Shown in pieces: positions 1-11,468 of a stretch of DNA of 64,000 nucleotides. Source of the stretch: Ziziphus jujuba (Eukaryota; Streptophyta; Magnoliopsida; Rosales; Rhamnaceae); assembly GCF_031755915.1 (NCBI RefSeq), contig NC_083379.1, forward strand, positions 16,477,501-16,541,500, given 5' to 3'. The position numbers were made by a program, and so were the translations under genes. Below the pieces are notes generated by a model. It was given only the letters and a program-made list of their open reading frames with translations, did no database searches and was not told the DNA's origin. How positions within the stretch are numbered: position 1 is the first letter of the stretch; every line of letters starts with the position of its first letter.

Positions 1-39
1 TATTATTTTCAAGACAATTTAGTCCAAAATTTTGTAATA

Positions 40-430
40 TTATCTAAATATTGAAAATAATATTTTCTTAAAAAGCTTAAAATTATTTTTCTTTCAAATA
101 TTAAAAATAATATTTTTCTTCAAGAAATAAAAATAATATTTTTTCAAAAAAAAAATAATGTTTTCCTCAAAAAAAATATTAAAAGTAATATTTTCTTCAA
201 AAAAATATTAAAATAATAATATTTTCTTGAAGAAAAAAAATAATGTTTTCTTTAAAAAATATTAACAAAATTGTATTTAAAATAATATTAAAATTGAAAT
301 TTTATTTAAAAAATATTAGAAATGAAATTTTACAAAATTATATTAAAAATAATATTTTCTTGAAAAATTAAAATAAAGAAAATAATATTTTATTTAAAAA
401 ATTAAAAATAATATTTTAATTGAATTTATT
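40..430. repeat. Degenerate AT-rich minisatellite-like array
   Basis: The short motif ATTAAAAATAATATTTTCTT followed by an A-run recurs about a dozen times with many substitutions and variable spacing. Several units read nearly the same on both strands (AATAATATT core). No coding potential is seen. This could be a decayed tandem array or simply very low-complexity AT-rich sequence. Confidence 0.5.
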
Positions 431-2710
431 TATTATGGAAAATATTAAGTAACTTTAAATTTTAAAATTTTTTTAGATTTTTTGTAAGGGTAATTTCGTC
501 TTAGTGTTTTTATATTCTTTTAACTTATAAGTTTTTAATGGTTTGAGGGTTCCTATAATATCAAAGGGCATTTGTAAGTGCCAAGGGGGTTTTATGTAAT
601 TTACCTTATAATTAATATAATGAATAATTAATCTGACATATATACTTTTTTTCAGTTCTTACCCCAACTATGTCAACGTAAAAATATATAAAATATATTA
701 TTTGGAAGTTATATTAGTAATTTTAAAATTAAAATCCTGGTTATGCTAAAATCAAAAGTTTAGAATGGTAGCTTTTCAAAAGAGATGGTTATTGGAGAAT
801 CTGATTTTTATTAGTTTACCAAAATACTTTAGTTTATTAAAAAAAAAAAAACCCTATTCCGTAATGATTTTAGATTGTCCAGAGCAACTCTGAACGTGAT
901 TCTAGACTATTCGTGAAAGGACATACTACATGTTGTATGACTGATCAAATATTTATAGAGTAATTAAATTAGATAAAAAGAAATAATCTTTCATTTGATT
1001 TTTTAAACAAGCGAGGGCACGTTCCGCACTATATTTTAGACCATCTATTTTCTCAGATTTATTATTAAATTAAACATTAATAATAAATATAAAGACTGAT
1101 TGAGAAATGAAATGAGTTTCAATAAGACTAAATCTTATTTTTGAAACAATCAGAGCTTGAATAAAGCTAATAATTTAATTTTGAGATAATCAATATTTAT
1201 GAATATTTAAAGTTAATGGATGACTATTTATGGTTATAATTTGAATTCAAATTTGAATTTATATAGTTGCCTTATATCAAGGAAAAAAATCATGGAATTG
1301 CTTTCATTTGGAAAAGTTTCCATAGATTAATGATGGAGTAAATCATGAGATTTGATGTTTTAATTTATGAATTTTCTTAATTCAACCAAGCAGTGAAAAG
1401 TCAACAAATATAAAGATGCTGCAGCAAAAAGAGGACAGATAGACAACTCTCAATTTCCAATCAATTAGACATATTAGTATTCTCTTACAATGTTACCTCC
1501 TAAATTTTGTGATAGTTATTTCTCTAGAAATTTCTTGTAGTTTTTATTTTACAATATATTATCTCTCTATAAGTTGAATATTTAAAATCCTATATTTTAA
1601 GATAAGAAAAAAAAAACTTTTCATTTGATTGTTTTTTTGCAAATTAATAATTTGTCATGATTTTATTAAATTTATTTTTACATAATTTTTATTATTTTTA
1701 CACTATATTTCTTTTTTCTTTCTCTAATCCAAATTAGAACGGCACGTCCGCAATATTTAGAGACATCTAATTTGTTTGTATTTGAAAAAATATCAAACAT
1801 ATTTAAAAAGCATTTTTTTTCTTTGATTTTGTCTTTCTAATGTTAAAAATGTGAAAACAAGATGCATTTAGCAACTTATTTTCTTAAAATGAATTTAGAA
1901 TACAAGGTAATATGATTTAAAAGTACATAGTGAAATCGAAAGCAAGACAAAGGCATCTGAGTGTATTTCCAAAAAAATATTAAAAACTATGGAAACAATT
2001 TTAAAATGGAAAATGCGGTAGGAAAAATAGGGGTTGACTTAGCTGCTTTTCCAGTTGATATTAGAATGCTTTCAAAAGAAAATAATAAGGAATTAAATAA
2101 ATTAAAAAAAAGATCCAATATATATTAGAATAGAACTAACGTGTAACTAGAAGTGATAAAGAATCTTGCATCTGTCTTTTGAATTTTGAAAATTGATAAT
2201 ACATGATATATTAATTACTATTGCTGAATTAAATGCTGTAACCATGAAATATAATTAGAGGTAATCGAAATGTGTGCTCTACATGTGATGATTTATTATA
2301 TATATATTGTTCCAAGATGATCCCTTTTATTAGGATAGATGTGCCGGCATTGTTCACGTGACACTATTTATTTTTATTTCTTTTATATCTTTGCCTCTTA
2401 TTTGAATGGAATTCACATGCAATTATTATTATTCTTCTTTTATATTAAAAATTGGAGATTCAAACTTGTAATGTAAGTCATATAACTTATATTGCTAGAC
2501 TGTTTACATAATTTACATGAAATTTATAAAGGTAATAGATATTTAACAATCATCTTTGTTATTATGATAGACAAATGGTAAGTAGGAGAGAATCATACAT
2601 ATAAACAAATAAAATTTCAATATTTGCATAAACGAAAGTTAAAAAAAAAAAAAAAAAGGATAGGGCTTTGTATGTTTAATTTTTTAAAGTATATTTTTAT
2701 TCTTCATATT
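431..2710. other. AT-rich spacer, no gene recognised
   Basis: This stretch has no open frame resembling a known protein and no LTR, terminal inverted repeat or RNA-gene signature. It contains homopolymer A/T runs and a short TATATATA tract near 2300. Copia element 1 inserts at its right edge. Confidence 0.6.
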
Positions 2711-2715
2711 ATTAT

Positions 2716-2980
2716 TGTTGTGATCTTTTGATCACGAAAAGCATACAAAACCAACACAAAAAACATGAAAATTGAGAAGAAAAATATGTATTATTTATTA
2801 TGAAATTTATACACGAAATTTTTTTTCTAAAACTCTCTCTTAGAATCTTAAAAAACCTATGTTATTTCTAATGTGTGTTATGTGTTACAAGACTAAAAAT
2901 TTAACATCTATTTATAATGCTCTTTAAGGTTAAAACCCTAATAGGCCGAGCTTTAGGAGAAAAAAGGTTGGACCCCCACA
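2716..2980 (-). repeat. 3' LTR of copia element 1
   Basis: It aligns along its length to 6346-6598 with scattered substitutions and small indels. About 20 bp containing GGTTGGACCCCCAC is repeated in tandem at its inner edge (ends near 2980 and 2999). The purine-rich tract expected before a 3' LTR lies, on the minus strand, in the complement of about 2994-3006. The inner boundary is therefore uncertain by about 20 bp. Confidence 0.88.
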
Positions 2981-2999
2981 AAAAGGGTTGGACCCCCAC

Positions 3000-4960
3000 C
3001 CTCCAACCACATTTCCAAATAAAACTTGATGGTCACCCACCATCTAAACCAGCTATATCTCTATACAGCTTCAACTTCTTTGGCATGACAACCTTTGTAA
3101 ACATATTTGCTGGATTTTCCTTTGTTGAATCTTCACCAATCTGAACAATTTATGCTCAGTCACATCGCGTATCGAATGATAGTGGATATCAATATGCTTT
3201 TTCTGAGGATGATACATTAAGTTCTTGCTCAAATTCATAGCATTCTGGCTGTCACAATGTATCTTATAGTCATTTTGCTTGATGCCCAGTTCATGGAGTA
3301 AATGCTTTAATCACAACATTTCCTTATCGGCTTCTGCTGCGACAAGGTACTCTGCTTCTGTCGTAGATAAAGTTGCACACTTTTGTAATCTTGACTATTA
3401 TGACACAGCTACTCTAGTAAAAGTGTAAATATAACCTGAAGTAGATTGCCTATTATCAAGATCTACGGCCATATCTGCTTCTGGTGTTTGAGCATCTTCC
3501 TGTTCAATATCCTCTTCTCTCTCATGTTCTACTTCTGGTAATTCTCTATGTACCTTGTCTTCATCTGTGGCGAGTTGTACTGGTGCTGGATCAAGAACAA
3601 AACCATAGGCATTGGTACTAGAAGACTTCATGGGCTTCTCAATGTCTTCTATAGTTTGGTTTTCATGAAATACTACATCCCTGCTTCTGATAACCTTATT
3701 TACTTTTGGATCTCATAATCTGTATCCAAATTCTTTATCTCCATACCTTATATAGATGCATAGAGTAGTTCTTGCGTTAAGCTTCTGTTTAAGCTCCTTG
3801 GATACATGTGCAAAGACAAAACATCCAAATACTCTTAAGTGAGAGTATTAGGATTCTTACCAGATCACACTTTCTCCGAAATTTCAAAATTTAAAGGTAC
3901 TAATGGTGATCTGTTAATCAAATAGCAGGTGGCGCGAATAGCTTTTCCCTAGAATGACTTTGTCAACTTAGCCATACTGATCATGCTTATGATCTTCTCC
4001 ATAATTGTCCCGTTCATTCTCTTGGCTACACCATTATGTTGTGAGGTGTGAGGGACTGTCTTTTCATGTCGAATGCCCTGTCCTTTATAGTAGGCATCAA
4101 ACTCTCGGAAAGTATACTCACCTCTATTGTCTGAGCGAAGACACTTCAACTGCTTTCCTATCTCATGCTCTACCATGGCATGAAACTATTTGAAGTGATC
4201 AAAAACTTGATTCTTCATCTTCAGAAAATAAACCCACATGTTCCGAGAAGCATCATCTATAAAGATCAGAAAATAACTATTGCCACCTAAAGATTCTTCT
4301 TCCAAAGGTCCACAAACATCATAATGAACTAGACTAAGCAATTCTATTCCTCTCGTTGGAGAGGATTTAAATGAGACTCTGTGTTGCTTACCATGCAAAC
4401 AATGATTACAAGGATCTAGGACAGCATCCTTGGAAAGAGTGATAAGCTTCATTTTTGTCAAGGTAGACGATGCTTTCTCACTCATATGACCAAGTCTCTG
4501 ATGACATAGATTTTGAGATACCTCTCTTTCTATAATGTTGAGGCTATCTGCACAAATCTTCATATGAGTCTTGTAAAGTATTCTACAAATATGTTCTCAA
4601 ACAACAACCATAGTACCTTTTGTCATTTTTCATATGCTGTTGTAAAAGTGGTTCCCAAAACTTTCCTTATCAAAGGCTATTCCTGAAAGCAGATTAAGCT
4701 GAAGGTTTAGAGTATGTCGGACATCCTTCAAACTAATTATATATCCAACGTTGGTCTTTATCTGAATATCACTAGTTCCGACGATCTTAGCAAAACTGTC
4801 ATTTCCCATCTTCACTGTGCCAAAGTCTCTTGCTTTATATGTTTTAAGAAACTCTACGTGTGCAGTAACGTGGTAGGATGCTGTAGTATTAACTACCCAC
4901 TCGATTTCTTGGCTTGAAGTGTGAAGGCATGATTCTTCATATGTGGAACAATATGCCACT
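3000..4960 (-). pseudogene. Copia element 1 pol: protease, integrase, RNase H; RT missing
   Basis: Reading on the minus strand, the protease motif near 4882-4890 is N-T-T-A where D-S/T-G-A is expected, so the catalytic Asp is lost. Integrase follows: H-x4-H and C-x2-C zinc-binding residues near 4385-4505, the first catalytic Asp in HYDVCGP (about 4318) and the second in RSDNRGEY (about 4129). The third catalytic residue, Glu, has become Lys in NGVAKRMN (about 4021); the spacing is still that of DD35E. After the integrase tail, an acidic linker (EEDIEQEDAQTPE) runs straight into RNase H sequence (ADMAVDLDNRQSTSGY, then STTEAEYL and HCDSQNAMNLS). All RT motifs, including the Y-x-D-D box, are absent between about 3475 and 3490. 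Several stops interrupt the integrase C-terminus and RNase H. This is a dead gene of the TNT1-like copia type. Confidence 0.9.
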
Positions 4961-4962
4961 TA

Positions 4963-5790
4963 TTATCTGACAGTGACTAAAGTTTCACCATTCTTCTTCG
5001 ATTGATTGATTTTCTGCCCCTGCTCTTGCAACATCTTCCTACAGTACTTCTTCAAGTGTCCTTCTCGAGCACAATAATGACACTTATATGTTGGCCTCCA
5101 TCCATCTGTGGATCTACCTCTGCTCTGGCCCCTGCCTCTACCCCTGTCATGAGTGCCCTCTTGCTGTCTCCCCCGTTTCTCTATGACAAGGGCATGTGAT
5201 TGATCATTGCTAATATTCTTTCTCCTAGCCTCCTCATTAAACAGAGCATTTGTCACCATAGCCATGTTAAGTCTGCCGTTAGAGGCCAAATTGCTAAAAG
5301 AGACTACTAGGGTCTTCTAGCTGTTTGGAATAGAGCTAAGAAGTAAAGGTGCTTGCTCCTTATCCCTAGTTGTAACTCCCCCGCAGATAATTGGTTTACC
5401 AAGTTTTGAAATATACTGGTGTACTCGGATACAGAAGTTCCATTCTTCAACTTCAAATTCACCAAATGCCTCATCAATAAGGCTTTTTTCCAAGCAATCT
5501 TGGCTTGTTACATGTCCTCCAACTTCGTCCAGAAGGTATATGCATCTGGCTCTTACGCAACATGATGGAAGACACTGTGGTCGATCCATTGTCGGATTTG
5601 ACCGATTGTTTTCTTGTTCAACTTCTTCCATTCTGTTTCTTTGGTGGGATTAGGATTCCTTCCTTCGGCATCCAAGAGGTCAAACAGGTCCTTGCAATTT
5701 AGAAAAAAATCCATCTGATGTTTCTAAAGTGCATAGTTGGTGGCAGTAAGCTTGATCATAGCTCCCGAATATGACTCGTCCATTGACATA
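4963..5790 (-). pseudogene. Copia element 1 gag with zinc knuckle, frameshifted
   Basis: The minus-strand gag starts near 5790 (MDESYSGAMIKLTATNY), a typical copia nucleocapsid start. It continues through frameshifts and stops to a basic RGRGRGQSRGRS stretch and a CCHC zinc knuckle, CHYCAREGHLKKYC (C-x2-C-x4-H-x4-C, about 5041-5082). The zinc knuckle is intact, but no single frame covers the whole protein. In a live element gag would package the element RNA in cytoplasmic particles. Protease sequence follows directly downstream. Confidence 0.82.
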
Positions 5791-6331
5791 TTTTCCTACA
5801 AAAATTTAAGCTAAATTTGGCAAAATAAAGTCCACCAATGCATCCAGAATAGTCAAAAACATTAGGTTTGACTCTTTTCGAGTCAAAATTTGAATATCCA
5901 AAAGTTTTGGGTCAAACTGTAAATATCAAAACTTCCGAGAAAGCCTGCAAATACAAAAAATATAGGGGTATTTCTGCAATTTTAGAAAAATTTAGGACCA
6001 GTGCTAACGTGGTGCATGACATGTCGACAAATGGCTGTATGAGCTAGCGAATTACGTGGAAGGACACTTGTCATAGCTTGGCTCCGGAACTCGGATGCGG
6101 CTCGGCTCGGCTAGAAGGCGTGGCTCGCAGCTCAGCTCATCTTGTAGGGTGCATGTATGGCGCGTGGCGCATGGGAGGCGCATGAAAACCTGCAAAAAAT
6201 TTGACCGGCGAGTGCTGCAGAGAATGATGGTCCAGTTGGGCTCGTTCTCTACGTCTCGGCAAGATCTACCTTCTGGTATGCTCAAATGTTTCAGTTGAGC
6301 TTTTGGACAGCAAACCCTATCTCTGAACAAG
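5791..6331 (-). other. Copia element 1 leader with a GC-rich core
   Basis: The untranslated stretch between the PBS and gag. Its core (about 6010-6290) is strikingly richer in G and C than the rest of the window, with repeated GGCTCG and GGCGCATG-type motifs. Short open frames cross it on both strands but none resembles a protein. Leaders of LTR elements often carry packaging or dimerisation structure; that role here is inference. Confidence 0.6.
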
Positions 6332-6343
6332 GCTCTAATATCA
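6332..6343 (-). other. Primer-binding site of copia element 1
   Basis: On the minus strand the sequence reads TGATATTAGAGC, two bases inside the 5' LTR. It differs from the initiator-Met tRNA complement TGGTATCAGAGC at two positions, both transitions. Confidence 0.85.
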
Positions 6344-6345
6344 CT

Positions 6346-6598
6346 TGTTATGATTTTTTATCATGAAAAGCACACAAAACCAGCACAAAAACAAAAAGAG
6401 ACAAAAAGCACGAAAATTGAGAAGAAAAAGATGTATTAGTTACTATGAAATTTATACATAAAAAAACTTTTCTAAAACTCTCTCTTAGAGTCTCAAAAAA
6501 CCTGTGTTAACTCTAATGTGTTTTATGTATTAGAAGACTGAAAATTTAGCATTTATTTATAATGCTTTCTAGGGCTGAAACCCTAATGGGCCCCCACA
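6346..6598 (-). repeat. 5' LTR of copia element 1
   Basis: A partner of 2716-2980. It ends at 6598 and is followed by the ATTAT duplication. Its inner end abuts the primer-binding site, which fixes the minus-strand orientation. Confidence 0.9.
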
Positions 6599-6672
6599 AT
6601 TATAGCTCCAAAGATAAGCTAGGAGATAGTTCCTAAAAGAGTAGTTTTGTATATATTCATATATACAATCAG

Positions 6673-6935
6673 TCTCTCATCAAGGTATTTTAATAAATTT
6701 TCCATCAGTATCTCTCTTATCAGTTTTTGAATTTCTTAAAAGGGTAAAAGTTATATATACATTTGAGATTTATATGAGTTTTAACAAAATTCACTTTGCC
6801 TTCCTAGAATTTTTATATTTTACTATATTTATAGAAAACCCCAAATATATCTTTAAATTTCAGTTTTTGAAGAAATCTTAATGCTAATAAGTAAAGTTTG
6901 GATGAAAAATCTATTAGGATGTCCTGATGAGAGAT
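6673..6935. mobile_element. MITE-like inverted-repeat element
   Basis: The arm at 6673-6706 (TCTCTCATCAAGG...TTTTCCATC) is matched in inverted orientation by 6900-6935 (GGATGAAAAATC...GATGAGAGA), about 34-36 bp with several mismatches. The 190 bp between is AT-rich and non-coding. No clear TSD was identified, so the outer edges are approximate and the superfamily is unknown. Confidence 0.5.
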
Positions 6936-8495
6936 TAACTTCACATATTTATTTATTTATTTATTTATCATTTTTATGCTATTTAGGTTTCTTTAATTTT
7001 CTTTTAACTTAAAATGTCAATAATGACAAACATTTAAAGTGTGTCCTTTTGTTTTTCTTAGTGTGACAAAACTTCTTGTGTAGATTGTGTATATACCTTT
7101 TGAAAAACTATTTTTGACCTTTAAGTTTTAAGAACTACATATTGAAATATTTGGATGGTTTTCTTAAAATGTTTAAAAGCTCTAGAAAAGCCGGTAAAGA
7201 GTATCTTTATTGGAAACTCTTATGGAGAAATAGAAGTAGAATCAAAGGTTATTCCAAATAGGGCCACAATATTAAGACCAAAAGCATTCTATTCGACAAT
7301 TTGTTGAATGGCTCAAAGGTCATACTACTATAAATCTTATTGATCTTCCACACCTTCATTTAATTTAAGATTGTTATATTCATTGAAGAAAATGTTTTAT
7401 ATATATGAAATTGATATTCTAAAAACTATCTCCTAATTTATTTTTTAAAATACAGTGAAGTGGACACAAATAAATGAGACCCACATACCTTAATGATAAG
7501 TTAATTGGCTACTTTTATAGGTTCACTTATATTAGACTTTTAGTTGTAAAAAAAAAGAAAACTAAATTACAAGATGAGCATGTCAAACCAAATGAACTAG
7601 CCAATTTGGATCCAATTTTTTTTGTAAACATCACCATCTCTCTTAGGATAAGTTAGAAGTTAGTTCCCAGATGATCAATGTATAACTGTATATTTATAAT
7701 ACATAGTTTTAATATTGTAAGGATTTTACAAGGGACATATCTATCAACTACCATATAGAAAAAAAAAATTCAACTAACCTTAACAAAAAGTTGAATTAGC
7801 TACTAAGAATAATTAATATTCAATCCCAAATAGATCTTATAGGTTTCTCTTTTTCTATTTAGATTTTTATTTTTAAAAAAAATCAAAACAAGTATTGAAA
7901 TGAAGTGTAATTGTTTGGATGATTTGGGTTGACAGATATAAGTTATATAAGTTATATAGGAATCCCTCTCCATAAGTTCCTCATAAAGTTCTTTTTATAT
8001 CAATTTCCTAAATATACAAGAATTCTTTAATTAGGAGATCCTTAATTTTATTAAATAAGGGATATTTTTTCGTGGCAAATGCTAAGAGTTGCCATATTCC
8101 ATTTAAAGTTTTAGATTTGAATTTAAATAGTAATTATTACCTTTCGGAATGACAATTGGAGTTGGCTTTGCCAGATTTGGGCAAATGCACCCAATAACAA
8201 CACGCCTCGATCACAACCCAACCCGGATTTCTTATTAACTAGGTTTTACCTAATGACCATCCAGGTTTCTTGGTTTGACCCAATATATTCCTAAAAAATA
8301 AAAAAATAAAAAATATATATATTTTTTTGCATTTTTCCCTAAAACATCCTATTATAGGTCCAGTATACCCAAATCTGATATGACTCACCCTTGACTTGAA
8401 CCACAAAACTGGTATAAAATTACAAAACTTGAACCCAACTGAAACCTATTTAAGGTTTCTCATACCAAATCTTACCCTATTGCCAATTCTAATCA
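6936..8495. other. Spacer with repeat-like segments, no gene
   Basis: No coding similarity is recognised. About 8035-8150 shares the phrase GGCAAATGCTAAGAGTTGCC and flanking AT-rich sequence with about 43075-43200, marking a dispersed repeat. About 8150-8490 carries a less AT-rich segment with TTGGAGTTGG / CCAATTCTAATC near its two ends, reminiscent of plant DNA-transposon remnants, but the ends are not defined. Confidence 0.45.
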
Positions 8496-8503
8496 CCTTA
8501 TCC

Positions 8504-9265
8504 TAACTTTCTAAAAGGCATCGCCTAAGCAAGCTTAGGCATGATGCCTTTAGATAAAGCCTAATGAAGTGGCAAGCTTAGAAAAAGCAATCAAAATTGT
8601 GTTGACCGCCTAATGAGTGCCTAGGCACCAAAAGGCGTGAGCCTTTTTGTTCAAATTTTTTGTTTCATTTTTTTAAGATTGTTTGTTTTAGAAAAAGTTG
8701 TAAAAAAATTCATAAGAAATTAGAAGAGAAAAAATTTTAAAAAAAAACAATTAAAAAATAGTGTTAAATGGAAAATTTTTTTTCTTTTCAAAAAAAGAAA
8801 AATAAATAAAATAAGAGTACCAATATAATGTATGAATGAGGAGATTTTGAATTGCAATCCAACAAAACATTAGACAAGAGTTAATTAGGTTATGGTGATA
8901 ATCTCAAGTATATATCAATCAAGGAGTTATTATGTAATTTTTAGATTTGTAATATATATGATTGAAACTATTTTTTTGTTGGAAACATGAAAAGTATGAA
9001 TTTTAATAAATCTATTATTATTAGCTACTTGCTAATTTATGTTTATTGCATATATAATGGTGATACAATCTTATATATATATATATATATATTGACATTA
9101 AAATATAAATTATTTTGTTTATTTAGTAGTATTATAATAATTAAAATAATAAAATAATAATGAAAAGCCTATTTATGTCTAAGTTTTACATAAGCACTCC
9201 TAGGCTCATAACGCTTGAGGCTTGACTTTACCTCCTTGCAACGCCTAATGCATTTTAAAACTTTG
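8504..9265. mobile_element. Non-autonomous hAT-like element, TSD CCTTATCC
   Basis: An exact 8-bp direct duplication CCTTATCC lies at 8496-8503 and 9266-9273. It flanks a 762-bp segment whose ends are imperfect inverted repeats: left TAACTTTCTAAAAGGCATC, right (reverse complement) CAAAGTTTTAAAATGCATT. An 8-bp TSD and CA-starting short terminal inverted repeats are hallmarks of the hAT superfamily. Sub-terminal regions contain repeated GCCTAGGC/AGGCG motifs in both orientations, as in many hAT transposons. There is no transposase, so it could only have moved using an enzyme supplied elsewhere. Confidence 0.75.
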
Positions 9266-9273
9266 CCTTATCC

Positions 9274-9699
9274 AATGGTTAAACCTATACCATATATCAA
9301 TTATTTAATTAAATTGGAGATTTATTGATAAGAGACTTATTTAATTATATTTTTGGTAATAATCCCAATATGTATTTATATATTTATAGAACCAAAACTC
9401 TATAGTTTTAAGAAATTAAAATGCCTATGTTGCAATAAGTTCAACCAAATTGCATTTTTATATTGGTAAAATGGAAATAAGAATTATTAACCACCTTTAA
9501 ACAAAATACTGAGTTCGAACAAAACATAGCAAATTAAAACTTAAAAGCCCAAATTTAATTGTAAAGTTTTATATTTGAAAGTCCAGAATACAATTCTCGT
9601 AAATTGAAGTGTACTAAGTTGCAATTAAATCTTTTTTCCATTATGTATTTTTTTAACTTTTTTGCAATCCATATTGCCTACGTCATGTTAATATTATTA
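9274..9699. other. Spacer between hAT-like element and LINE
   Basis: AT-rich, no gene. The sequence around 9590-9640 contains a short motif about 'TTGCAATTAAATC' that recurs loosely in other spacers of the window. The T-run at about 9702-9711 is a candidate for the complement of the LINE poly(A) tail. Confidence 0.4.
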
Positions 9700-9779
9700 T
9701 TGTTTTTTTTTTAAATTAAAACTAAATTTATCAAAAATCAATTAAACTTTTTATATAATCTTGAGTAGTAAGAAGTAAC

Positions 9780-10200
9780 CATTCACGTCGTTCCCCCATC
9801 CAGCTTTCATAATCTACCATTGAAGTAGCATATGAACTACTCGATTTGCTTCCCTAGAAGCAAAAGAACATTTGAACTGGCCATAATAATAGTTAGACCC
9901 TAAGTAACCATTGTCATCCAATAGAAGATTGATAGCTATTTCAAAATTACTAATTAATTCCTCATCATGAAATTCTGATTGAACACTAAATAATAAGCAA
10001 TTTTTTTTTTATATAGGCAAAAGTTCTGTAAATAAAGGGTAATAGTAGTACTAAAATGATTTTGCTAATGCTCCCATCAAATTTCCTTGTCCATCCTGAA
10101 TAACAACCTAAAAACCCATAACACCTCGAGTCGCCAAATTTGCACCATCAATATTTATTTATACTCCCCTAATTTCGGAGGCTTCTAAATACTTGCAATT
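9780..10200 (-). pseudogene. LINE C-terminal RNase H-like (RVT_3) remnant
   Basis: Minus-strand translation gives INIDGANLATRGVMGF and VVIQDGQGNLMGALAKS, which match the start of the plant LINE RNase H-like domain (NxDGA...GVVIRD). The later SFASREANRVVHMLL matches the end of that domain (RREANxVAHxLA). The catalytic Asp in DGA is present, but stops interrupt the frame. The role in a live element would be to degrade RNA in the RNA:DNA hybrid. Confidence 0.75.
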
Positions 10201-10459
10201 CTAATTTTTCCTTCTATATCATATTTACTGTTAGCTTCTTTAAAATCCCTATGCAACTTGATCAAACTATTAAAATAAATGTGTTAGCTCTTGGGATATC
10301 ACTATAGCAATTGAATTAGCTCTTGGACATCACTATATGCAATTAAATTACTTTATTTCCAAAAACCCTAGCTAAAAAACGCAAATCTTTATTTATAAAT
10401 GGTTGGCAACGGGGTTAATAACCAATAGCATACATCCACAAATGAGTTATTATTTACTT

Positions 10460-10620
10460 GTTTTAAATGGAGTAAAACTCCTTGGCAACCCCTAGGCTTT
10501 TGAACATTGCCATAAAGCATGTATTACTATTTGTTCCCCATTATTACATAGATCACATTTCTCACACTCCTTTATTTTCTTATGATTTAATAGATATGCA
10601 CGAGGAAGTGCTTCATTTTA
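10460..10620 (-). pseudogene. LINE zf-RVT zinc-binding segment
   Basis: The minus strand encodes CEKCDLCNNGEQ-IVIHALWQCSKA, the C-x2-C...H-x4-C pattern of the zinc-binding domain that follows RT in plant LINEs. A 61-bp tandem duplication lies immediately upstream in the element's sense. Confidence 0.75.
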
Positions 10621-10688
10621 TGCTTTTCTCCTTTATTTTCTTATGATTTAATAGATATGCACGAGGAAGTGATTCATTTTATGCTTTT
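10567..10688. repeat. 61-bp tandem duplication inside the LINE
   Basis: 10567-10627 and 10628-10688 are near-identical (CTCCTTTATTTTCTTATGAT onward), differing at about one or two bases. The duplication is much younger than the LINE itself. Confidence 0.9.
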
Positions 10689-10974
10689 TCGTAAAAGCAC
10701 TTAATCTTGTTAGGAATTTGTAATTCTTATATATGACTCTCCATCAATTCTATTCTTTATGTTCACTATGACCACCAATTTTTACTCCATCCCCTAACCT
10801 ATAGGCAATCTAATATTAAATTTTATTTTGAACCTTTTGAATGTAGTATAATCCTGTGCAAGCTTATCTTCACGCCCAAACCTCCTACCAGTTATTTCAA
10901 CCCAAAAAAAAAAAAAAAAAATCTTATTTGTATACTTGTAATCAACTTACCTCCATGTTATAAAAAAACTATTA

Positions 10975-11345
10975 TGAATCAAGTTGAAATTCCATTTACC
11001 CAATTAATTCATCAAATCAGAAACCCAAATTAGTATCCAAAACTCTTGAAGAAAGTATTTGAGATGAATTTATACATTGCAGCTGTTCATCCTCATAAAC
11101 CTTAATTTTTTTACCATTCCCAATTCTCTAGATAAAACCTACCCCAAAAGCTTCTGCCCTTACATACAACATCATTATAGATGAGAGAGGTTTCTACCTA
11201 TACTCGCTTCCTTGTTTAATATTATAGATGAGAGAGGTTTCTACCAATAAAAGTTATAGTTGAATAGTATTTTGAATTCAACACTTGGTTGGTTAGGCTA
11301 TGGGATTAATAACCAACCTACAGCCTTGTTTAGCATGCTAGGCAT
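10975..11345. repeat. Segmental tandem duplication of a LINE segment
   Basis: This block resembles the following block, which is itself interrupted: 11346-11468 continued at 17385-17600. Shared phrases include AGTATCCAAAACTCTT, ATCATAAACCTTA / CCTCATAAACCTTA, CCTCAATTCTCTA, ATGAGAGAGGTTTCTACC and GGGATTAATAAC. Gypsy element A inserted into the second copy. By similarity to plant LINEs the duplicated piece is the connection region upstream of zf-RVT. Confidence 0.75.
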
Positions 11346-11468
11346 GGTTGAAATCCATCCACCTGATTGATTTATCAAATCAAAAAGCCGAGTTAGTATC
11401 CAAAACTCTTAGAAAAAAAAATTGAAACATATTCATATATGGCAGCCATTGATCATCATAAACCTTAT

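Larger units (their letters stand above)
2716..6598 (-). mobile_element. Ty1/copia element 1: complete ends, RT-deleted
   Basis: An LTR retrotransposon on the minus strand. Direct LTRs at 2716-2980 and 6346-6598 both start TG and end CA when read on the minus strand. A perfect 5-bp target-site duplication ATTAT lies at 2711-2715 and 6599-6603, so both ends are exact. The internal order on the minus strand is PBS, long leader, gag with zinc knuckle, protease, integrase, then RNase H. This order (integrase before RNase H) is that of Ty1/copia. The reverse transcriptase is absent: the linker after integrase joins directly to RNase H near 3480. Catalytic residues of protease and integrase are also lost. 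The LTRs differ at many positions by eye, so the insertion is old. Confidence 0.93.

Noticed and set aside
6052..6330. Minus-strand 92-codon frame and plus-strand 67-codon frame
   Set aside because: They lie in the GC-rich untranslated leader between PBS and gag of copia element 1; no protein similarity is recognised.
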